Source: CAIYEO01 sp037139575 (GTDB lineage Bacteria > Patescibacteriota > Saccharimonadia > Saccharimonadales > UBA4665). Taken from it: a stretch of 6,052 nucleotides of DNA. Below, in pieces: positions 1 through 4,437 of the stretch. The stretch spans positions 1-6,052 of the forward strand of contig JBAXGD010000024.1 in NCBI GenBank assembly GCA_037139575.1, in the 5' to 3' direction. The translations under genes were made by a program, and so were the position numbers. The notes beneath the pieces were generated by a model that was given only the letters and a program-made list of their open reading frames with translations, made no database searches and had not been told where the DNA came from. How positions within the stretch are numbered: the stretch's first letter is position 1; the number at the start of each line of letters is the position of its first letter.

Positions 1-53
1 CTGCGACCTTCTGGTTCGAAGCCAGACACTCTAATCCGCTGAGCTACGGGCGC
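1..53 (-). tRNA. tRNA-Arg(UCG), 5' part, cut by window edge
   Basis: Read on the minus strand, the 53 visible bases fold as a tRNA without its 3' part. They give the acceptor 5' strand GCGCCCG (53 to 47), TA, a four-pair D-stem GCTC/GAGT, and an anticodon stem TCTGG/CCAGA closing the loop CTTCGAA. The variable loop AGGTC and the first four bases of the T-stem follow. The anticodon is UCG (positions 19 to 17), which decodes arginine CGA and, by wobble, other CGN codons. The T-arm remainder and the 3' acceptor strand lie outside the window, so an encoded CCA cannot be judged. It sits 12 nt after the stop codon of the YbjQ-repeat gene on the same strand. Confidence 0.95.
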
Positions 54-64
54 ATTTAGAGTGC

Positions 65-70
65 ATTATA
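65..70 (-). promoter_or_regulatory. Candidate -10 box for tRNA-Arg, overlapping the upstream stop codon
   Basis: A perfect TATAAT reads on the minus strand 11 nt before the first base of the tRNA. It contains the TAA stop codon of the preceding gene (68 to 66). TG lies directly before it, which is nearly but not exactly an extended -10. No clear -35 was seen. It could let the tRNA be transcribed independently of the YbjQ-repeat operon. In AT-rich DNA a chance match is possible. Confidence 0.5.
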
Positions 71-1385
71 CATTATTTGATCGCAAATTACCTACACCTG
101 TTGTGTTGAGGTTTGTATTAAGTGATTTACCTGTTAGATCAATAAATGTACTTTTATCTCTAATTAAAGCTTGGGGCAGGATTTGATCTGACCTAGTTGT
201 TAACCCTGAAACCCTTTTAGTGGCTGTACCTATTGTTAAGAATTCTACTAAATCATTATCCAGATAATAGATATATGTTTTAATGCCGAGCACATCATCA
301 GCTCCGATTTCATCAGCTTGTTCTTTGACTCTTTTAAACGATTGTTCCCTTGCTTGATAGAGTAATTGAGTAAGACTATTTACTTCTCCGTGAACAAGGC
401 CTCTTAAAGCTGCTTTTATATTACCGACAACACCAAGAGAAAAAACCGAAGTCCCTAAAATTAGTTTCATCGGAGCATATCCTAGCTTAGTTATGTTCCA
501 TGTTTCTTCAGCTGTCAGATCACTTGTGATGACACCTCCACATGCTTCGGCAATAGATGCAATTTGCTCATTATATGATGCTGTACCAACCATAACCATC
601 TCTTCAACTCCATTTTTGCCTATCGGCACAACTGTGGTTTTGATTCCGACAACACTATTTGCTCCAGCAGCCTTAGCTTCATCAATAATTCTTTGAAGTG
701 CGATGTTTCTGGTTGTATTAAAAATGCCACTATACTGAGTAATTTCACCCCTAAACATCTCCTTAATTTCACCAAGAATATTTTTTCCAATTCCAATTGA
801 ATAAGCTACATTGCCAAAAACAAACTTAATAGGCATATACCCGGAGTCAGCCTGGCAATAAAATTCCTGTCCATCGGATGAGGATGTGATTGATGGGGTT
901 ATCTTACCGTCACTCCTGTGAATTGTTGAACCAATAGATAAAAACTCTATATTGCCTGGGTGAAATACTAGCTCGCTTGTTACTCCTGTTGCTCCATTGC
1001 CTTGGTTCTGAGCAATTTCATCTTCCAGATCTTTCAAGGCTTCAATTCGTCCTTTGGCAATCATGTTTGTGACTTGCTTAATTTCACCGCCTAAAACTGA
1101 TTTAATGCCTGCCAATTCTCCACCGATTATCCCAATTGCCACAACACTATTACCAACAACAATATTACCGGGCTTATAACCAATTCGATCAAGACAGAAC
1201 ATTTCATTACCGGATAGTCCGGTATATACAGGTCCCGGAAGATTGGCTGTCCCTTCAGGAACAATAGGAGGTAGCTGTGTATGGTTTTCATCCAGATTTT
1301 GTGAATCAGGATAGGTCTGCATTGTAGGCTCATTTTGATAAGCCTTAATTACGTCTTCAGGTAATTGATGGTCATCTTCTTGCAT
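66..1385 (-). CDS. Triple YbjQ/UPF0145 (heavy-metal-binding-like) domain protein
   Basis: This 439-residue protein has three tandem copies of a YbjQ-like fold (UPF0145/DUF74, Pfam YbjQ_1), at about residues 57-157, 170-272 and 289-394. Each copy has a GY-x-P-x-K/N-x-V/I-x-G entry, an S/A-x-G hydrophobic strand, a GE-I/V-x-x turn followed by a helix (RIEALKDL, RNIALQRI, REQSFKRV), a G-A-x-x-V-x-GI strand, and an I/V-G-T/S-x-x strand near its end. Single-domain YbjQ proteins are about 100-110 residues and E. coli YbjQ is a pentamer. Their biochemical role is not settled, and 'heavy-metal-binding' is a family label. There is no signal peptide or membrane segment, so the protein is probably cytoplasmic. 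The first 50 residues are acidic and proline-rich. The last 45 are Asn/Thr-rich. Cys64 and Cys176 occupy equivalent repeat positions, while the third repeat has Asn297 in place of Cys. The start follows an AAAGGG by 9 nt and lies 25 nt after the regulator's stop, suggesting co-transcription. Domain identity is firm, function unknown. Confidence 0.88.
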   Translation of the reverse strand: MQEDDHQLPEDVIKAYQNEPTMQTYPDSQNLDENHTQLPPIVPEGTANLPGPVYTGLSGNEMFCLDRIGYKPGNIVVGNSVVAIGIIGGELAGIKSVLGGEIKQVTNMIAKGRIEALKDLEDEIAQNQGNGATGVTSELVFHPGNIEFLSIGSTIHRSDGKITPSITSSSDGQEFYCQADSGYMPIKFVFGNVAYSIGIGKNILGEIKEMFRGEITQYSGIFNTTRNIALQRIIDEAKAAGANSVVGIKTTVVPIGKNGVEEMVMVGTASYNEQIASIAEACGGVITSDLTAEETWNITKLGYAPMKLILGTSVFSLGVVGNIKAALRGLVHGEVNSLTQLLYQAREQSFKRVKEQADEIGADDVLGIKTYIYYLDNDLVEFLTIGTATKRVSGLTTRSDQILPQALIRDKSTFIDLTGKSLNTNLNTTGVGNLRSNNV

Positions 1386-1392
1386 TAGTTAA

Positions 1393-1408
1393 AACCCTTT
1401 CAACCCTT
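1393..1408 (-). promoter_or_regulatory. Weak ribosome binding site region with a doubled AAGGGTT
   Basis: On the minus strand the gap between the regulator and the YbjQ-repeat gene carries AAGGGTT twice (1408-1402 and 1399-1393). The nearer copy gives AAAGGG at 1400-1395, 9 nt before the ATG at 1385, and matches only the AAGG part of a Shine-Dalgarno. This is the only translation signal seen for that start. The doubling may be chance. Confidence 0.4.
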
Positions 1409-1410
1409 GC

Positions 1411-1953
1411 CTATTCAGCAGGTTTTTGTTTTGACTGATTACTTTTTTTGATATTTTCAGACTGGGTAATGGTTCGTTCCAGAATTTTGACAAGTTCTTT
1501 AGCCTGCTCCTTGCTCATTCCAATTCTAGAAATAGTTTGTTGCTGATATGGCCCGTTCGGTTGCTGGAAAAAATTAATAACAATGCCATTGGTGTTAGCG
1601 ACTATTTCAGCCTTATCGCTATATACAATCTTATTATCCATAGGTACAAGCATTAATATTGGTGGGTATTTCGACAGATCCTGGTCGTTCTTATCTATAT
1701 CAAGGCTTTCATATCCAGCTAATGACCAAACACGACCTGCCTCTTCATCTTCTATATTAAAGTGGGATATAAGGAGTAGGAGGAGATCTTGGGTTGGTCT
1801 TTTCCTGCCTTCTTCGATAGATATAAGTAAATTTTCATCAATTTCTACGGAACCACTAACTTCAGAAACGCTCTGTTTTTTGTTTTGCCTTATGCGTTGC
1901 AACTTTAATCCAAGACTTTTATAGGGTGTGTTGCTCTTTTTTTCCATACTCAT
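1411..1953 (-). CDS. XRE-family HTH regulator with DUF3467-like C-terminal domain
   Basis: This is a 180-residue protein if it starts at ATG 1953; a second ATG at 1947 would give 178. Residues about 15-68 form an HTH_3/XRE fold: a basic first helix (LKLQRIRQNKKQ), a turn, and the typical IEEGRKRPTQDLLLLL segment after the recognition helix. After a linker, residues about 108-165 resemble DUF3467: a strand ending NGIVINF, then QQQTISRIGMSKEQAKELVKIL, close to the R-V/I-x-MS-x-x-xA-K-x-L signature of that family. DUF3467 has no assigned function. The tail is Lys/Gln/Ser-rich. The open frame extends upstream to 2238, but that extension antisense-overlaps murB and is not credible as protein. A TTGCAT-N18-TAGAAT promoter ends 7 nt before ATG 1953 and supports this start. 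The gene is divergent from murB and lies 25 nt before the YbjQ-repeat gene. A cytoplasmic DNA-binding regulator is likely. Its target and ligand are unknown, and autoregulation is inferred from the adjacent palindrome. Confidence 0.85.
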   Translation of the reverse strand: MSMEKKSNTPYKSLGLKLQRIRQNKKQSVSEVSGSVEIDENLLISIEEGRKRPTQDLLLLLISHFNIEDEEAGRVWSLAGYESLDIDKNDQDLSKYPPILMLVPMDNKIVYSDKAEIVANTNGIVINFFQQPNGPYQQQTISRIGMSKEQAKELVKILERTITQSENIKKSNQSKQKPAE

Positions 1954-1960
1954 TAATTTA

Positions 1961-1990
1961 ATTCTAGACCTAACTTGCATAGCCATGCAA
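1961..1990 (-). promoter_or_regulatory. Promoter of the XRE regulator operon, probably leaderless
   Basis: The minus strand reads TTGCAT (1990-1985), an 18-bp spacer, then TAGAAT (1966-1961). The ATG at 1953 begins 7 nt after the hexamer, where the transcription start is expected, so the mRNA would have little or no 5' leader. No Shine-Dalgarno is visible. The -35 box lies within the right arm of the palindrome at 1973-1992. Confidence 0.55.
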
Positions 1991-1992
1991 GT
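1973..1992. repeat. Perfect 8+8 bp palindrome in the regulator/murB divergent region (candidate operator)
   Basis: ACTTGCAT (1973-1980), a 4-bp spacer AGCC, and ATGCAAGT (1985-1992) form an exact inverted repeat. The next bases outward mismatch (A/A), then match once (T/A). The size and spacing suit a dimeric XRE-type repressor. It contains the regulator's -35 box and lies 9 bp upstream of the murB -10 box, so bound protein could affect both promoters. No second copy was seen in the window. A role as operator is inferred. Confidence 0.5.
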
Positions 1993-2001
1993 AAAAAAAG
2001 A

Positions 2002-2007
2002 TATAAT
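2002..2007 (+). promoter_or_regulatory. -10 box of murB, probably leaderless
   Basis: A perfect TATAAT ends 7 nt before the ATG at 2015, the same distance as in the divergent regulator gene. No good -35 sits at 16-18 bp. The nearest TTGCAT (1975-1980) is 21 bp away, which is too far for a normal sigma-70 site. A run of seven A precedes the box. Activity may depend on a bound factor at the palindrome, which is inference. Confidence 0.5.
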
Positions 2008-2014
2008 AGAATTA

Positions 2015-3040
2015 ATGGTTATAGAAAAAAATACAGATTTACGACTATTCTCGACGATGAGACTTGGAGGAAGGTCTAAATATAGCGCTAGAATTAAAGA
2101 TAAAAATGATCTCATTAGAGCTGTTAATTTTGCCAAGGAGAACGATCTACCGATTATTTGCATAGGTAAAGGCAGTAATGTTATCTGGAAAGAAGAAGGC
2201 TTTAATGGTCTTCTTATTATCAATGAGATTGGTGGCATAAAGTTTGATGATATGGGAGAATACGTACTTGCAACCTCAGGATCTGGTGAGATTTGGGACG
2301 AACTGGTAGAGAAGGCAGTTGATTTGAATCTATCTGGAATAGAGTCACTAGCTTTAATCCCTGGAACAACTGGTGCTACTCCAATCCAAAATGTTGGTGC
2401 CTATGGTCAAGAAGTCTCCGATACTATATCTGAAATAGAAATGTTTGATCTCCAAAATGGCGAATTCATAATAATGAAGCCTACTGAATGCGAATTTGGA
2501 TATAGGACCAGTCGGTTCAAAAAACAGGATAAGAATAGATTCATAATAACTAGTGTTAGTTTTAAATTATCTAAAGATTACCCGAATCTGCCGCTATATC
2601 CAGCAGTTCAGCACTACCTAGAAGACAATAATATTAAAGTGATCAGTCCGGCAGTTGTGCGAAAAGCGGTTATTGCGATAAGGAGTAGTAAACTCCCAGA
2701 TCCGGCAGAAATAGCCAATAATGGTTCATTTTTTTCTAATCCAATAATAGATAGATCAAAATTTATAGAACTCCAAAAAAAGTTTGAAGATATAGTCTAT
2801 TGGCAAACAGCTGAAGGAAAATATAAATTATCTGCTGCTTGGTTGATGGACCAGGCTGGGTTTTCTAATTTTGAAGATGAGGAAACTGGCATGTCTACAT
2901 GGCCAACTCAGTCTTTAGTAATTATTAATCACTCTGCCACAACTACAAATGACTTAATAAATTTTCGAAACAAAATATTAGACAAGGTTGAGGCATTATT
3001 TGGAATAAGGCTTGAGCAAGAGCCTGAGTTATTGCCCTAA
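2015..3040 (+). CDS. murB: UDP-N-acetylenolpyruvoylglucosamine reductase (type I MurB)
   Basis: MurB is the FAD enzyme that uses NADPH to reduce UDP-GlcNAc-enolpyruvate to UDP-MurNAc in the cytoplasm, the second committed step of peptidoglycan synthesis. The 341-residue product matches the length of E. coli MurB (342). FAD-domain signatures are GKGSNVIW (residues about 51-58) and IPGTTGATPIQNVGAYG (about 115-131). FGYRTSRFK follows in the substrate domain, then a Tyr near residue 195 that aligns with E. coli Tyr190 of the type I loop. The proton-donor serine is in NNGSFFSNP (Ser238, E. coli Ser229), and the C-terminal catalytic Glu is in LEQE (Glu336, E. coli Glu325). All key residues are present. 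ATG 2015 was chosen because it lies 7 nt after TATAAT and gives a normal N-terminus. In-frame ATG 1985 would add ten residues but starts inside the palindrome, upstream of the -10 box. The stop overlaps that of convergent glyA. Confidence 0.95.
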   Translation: MVIEKNTDLRLFSTMRLGGRSKYSARIKDKNDLIRAVNFAKENDLPIICIGKGSNVIWKEEGFNGLLIINEIGGIKFDDMGEYVLATSGSGEIWDELVEKAVDLNLSGIESLALIPGTTGATPIQNVGAYGQEVSDTISEIEMFDLQNGEFIIMKPTECEFGYRTSRFKKQDKNRFIITSVSFKLSKDYPNLPLYPAVQHYLEDNNIKVISPAVVRKAVIAIRSSKLPDPAEIANNGSFFSNPIIDRSKFIELQKKFEDIVYWQTAEGKYKLSAAWLMDQAGFSNFEDEETGMSTWPTQSLVIINHSATTTNDLINFRNKILDKVEALFGIRLEQEPELLP

Positions 3041-3057
3041 TTATCGCTGGGCAATGG
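3029..3057. terminator. Possible bidirectional hairpin at the murB/glyA convergent junction
   Basis: ATTGCCC (3031-3037) and GGGCAAT (3049-3055) are a perfect 7-bp inverted repeat around an 11-nt loop, extendable by two G-U pairs. The loop contains nearly all of the overlapping stop codons. Neither strand has a U-tract after the stem, so it does not fit a classic intrinsic terminator. It is the only candidate structure at this junction, since both mRNAs must otherwise run into the opposing gene. Confidence 0.3.
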
Positions 3058-4314
3058 GAATTTAATAGAAAAATCAATTACTTCTTTTTTAATCTTGGCT
3101 AATTCTTCAAGACTATCTCTGGATTCAATCGAACGCTTCATCCAATTTGCAATTTTATGCATATCACCTTCTTTGATTCCCCTGGTTGTAATAGCTGGCG
3201 TACCAAGTCTTAGACCGCTTGGTCTAAATGGAGGAAGTTTATCGTCAGGAATGGAGTTACAATTAGCTGTTAGGCCAATCTTATCGAAAATCTCTTGAGC
3301 TTCTCGCCCATCAATACCAAAGCTACTTGGCATATCAATCATAATTAGGTGATTATCTGTGCCACCGGTTACAAGTTTGAAGCCTTCTTTCATTAAGTCA
3401 GAGGCAAGTTGTTTTGAATTTTTTAACACCTGCTTTGCGTACTCCTTAAAGTCAGGCCTTAAGGCTTCTTCGAATGCAACAGCTTTTGCGAGGATATTAT
3501 TCATATGAGGACCGCCCTGCATGCCCGGAAAAACTTCTCTATCAATAAGCGTTGGTAGATTCTCTATAGTTTTTTCAGGAGCTTTTAGCGGATTAGAAAC
3601 AGTTCCTTTAGATAAAATAAGTCCGCCTCTTGGGCCTCTTAATGTTTTATGGGTAGTAGTAGTCATAATATGGAACCCAAAGTCTAGTGGGTTGGGTAGG
3701 GCTTTGCCGGCAATAAGACCAGCAATATGTGCCATATCGGCCATTAAGACAGCGCCTACTTCATTACCAATTTCAACAAATTTCTTATAGTCTAAACTTC
3801 TTGGATAGCCACTAAATCCAGCAATTATTAATTTTGGCTTCTCTTTAAGAGCAACCTTTCTCATCTCTTCATAGTCAATCTCACCTGTCTCAATGTCGGA
3901 TAAGCCATATCTAACGAACCTATATAATTTTGCGCTGGATGTAACTGGAGCGCCGTGAGTTAAGTGACCGCCGTGATCTAATCTCATAGCAAGTATAGTA
4001 TCGCCCGGTTCAAGCCATGCCTGATAAACAGCAATATTTGCAGGTGCTCCACTATGTGGCTGCACGTTAGCGTGATCTGCTCCAAATAATTCCTTAGCTC
4101 TTTCTATGGCTAAAGTTTCAACCTTATCTGTATTTTCCTGGCCGCCATAATATCTTCTACCAGGATATCCTTCGGAATATTTATTAGTATAAATACTGCC
4201 AAGTGCAGACAGCACATCCTTTGATACATAGTTTTCGCTAGGTATTAGTTCAAGTCCTTCTCTTTGTCTTTTTTCTTCAGCTTCAAGCAGTTCCTGTAAA
4301 ATTTTATCCTTCAA
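3037..4314 (-). CDS. glyA: Serine hydroxymethyltransferase
   Basis: This PLP enzyme interconverts serine plus tetrahydrofolate with glycine plus 5,10-methylene-tetrahydrofolate, supplying glycine and one-carbon units in the cytoplasm. The 425-residue product is of normal family length. Visible signatures include LIPSENYVS near the N-terminus, YSEGYPGRRYYGGQE (about 46-60), NVQPHSGAPAN, ADMAHIAGLIAG with the PLP-ring Asp (Asp193), TTTTHKTLRGPRGG with the Schiff-base Lys (Lys223, E. coli Lys229), FPGMQGGPH, and RLGTPAITTRG with the substrate-carboxylate Arg (Arg369, E. coli Arg363). No key residue is missing. No usable ATG lies near the N-terminus. TTG 4314 was chosen because AAGGAG lies 6 nt upstream. 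An in-frame TTG at 4329 would overlap that Shine-Dalgarno. Its TAG stop shares 2 bp with the TAA of convergent murB. It is divergent from murA. Its place between murB and murA does not imply a cell-wall role. Confidence 0.96.
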   Translation of the reverse strand: MKDKILQELLEAEEKRQREGLELIPSENYVSKDVLSALGSIYTNKYSEGYPGRRYYGGQENTDKVETLAIERAKELFGADHANVQPHSGAPANIAVYQAWLEPGDTILAMRLDHGGHLTHGAPVTSSAKLYRFVRYGLSDIETGEIDYEEMRKVALKEKPKLIIAGFSGYPRSLDYKKFVEIGNEVGAVLMADMAHIAGLIAGKALPNPLDFGFHIMTTTTHKTLRGPRGGLILSKGTVSNPLKAPEKTIENLPTLIDREVFPGMQGGPHMNNILAKAVAFEEALRPDFKEYAKQVLKNSKQLASDLMKEGFKLVTGGTDNHLIMIDMPSSFGIDGREAQEIFDKIGLTANCNSIPDDKLPPFRPSGLRLGTPAITTRGIKEGDMHKIANWMKRSIESRDSLEELAKIKKEVIDFSIKFPLPSDN

Positions 4315-4329
4315 GAGAATCTCCTTCAA
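4307..4329 (-). repeat. Direct repeat of TTGAAGGA at the glyA start
   Basis: The 8-mer TTGAAGGA occurs twice in the same frame, at 4329-4322 and 4314-4307, 15 bp apart. Each copy begins with a possible TTG start. The upstream copy supplies most of the Shine-Dalgarno (AAGGAG) for the downstream TTG. The segment between holds the small inverted repeat GAGA/TCTC. Confidence 0.6.
4321..4326 (-). promoter_or_regulatory. Strong Shine-Dalgarno of glyA that decides a TTG start
   Basis: AAGGAG lies 6 nt before TTG 4314. It is the only strong ribosome binding site in the window and the reason for preferring 4314 over the longer TTG-initiated frame at 4329. Confidence 0.75.
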
Positions 4330-4342
4330 AAGTTATGTTTTT

Positions 4343-4351
4343 ATTGTAGCA
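4343..4351 (-). promoter_or_regulatory. Candidate extended -10 promoter of glyA
   Basis: TGC-TACAAT on the minus strand (4351-4343) is a one-mismatch extended -10 box. Transcription would start near 4336 and leave a leader of about 22 nt that includes the Shine-Dalgarno. No clear -35 is seen, as expected for an extended -10 site. Confidence 0.45.
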
Positions 4352-4419
4352 ATTAGTTTTGATTGAGCATATAATAAAATAACTAACTAAAAAACAAAAA
4401 AACAATTTAATACTCTGCG

Positions 4420-4428
4420 TGATATAAT
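4420..4428 (+). promoter_or_regulatory. Extended -10 promoter of the HTH-murA gene, probably leaderless
   Basis: TGA-TATAAT is a perfect extended -10 box ending 9 nt before the ATG at 4438. Transcription would start within a few bases of the start codon, and no Shine-Dalgarno is present. A-rich DNA at 4386-4404 precedes it and could act like an UP element. No -35 hexamer is recognisable. The glyA promoter fires in the opposite direction about 70 bp away. Confidence 0.6.
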
Positions 4429-4437
4429 TTTTTATAT

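Noticed and set aside
493..696. 67-codon plus-strand frame and a 68-codon minus-strand frame at 1127-1333
   Set aside because: Both lie within the YbjQ-repeat gene in other frames, with no supporting signal.
1583..1924. 113-codon plus-strand open frame
   Set aside because: It lies wholly antisense to the regulator, has no recognisable domain and no start signal.
1928..2014. N-terminal extension of murB including a hydrophobic stretch that could look like a signal peptide
   Set aside because: It overlaps the regulator start and the divergent promoters. MurB is cytoplasmic, and the frame from 2015 already gives the normal length.
1954..2238. N-terminal extension of the regulator frame upstream of 1953
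   Set aside because: It runs antisense through murB, lacks a start signal and reads as unrelated hydrophobic sequence. The promoter and HTH domain place the start at 1953.
3521..3790. 89-codon plus-strand open frame within glyA, and a similar one at 3095-3298
   Set aside because: Both are antisense shadows of a clearly coding, conserved glyA.
4353..4390. Inverted TTAGTT/AACTAA elements between glyA and murA as an operator for HTH-MurA
   Set aside because: The arms are short, AT-rich, 22 bp apart and partly a simple AACT repeat, so chance is a sufficient explanation.
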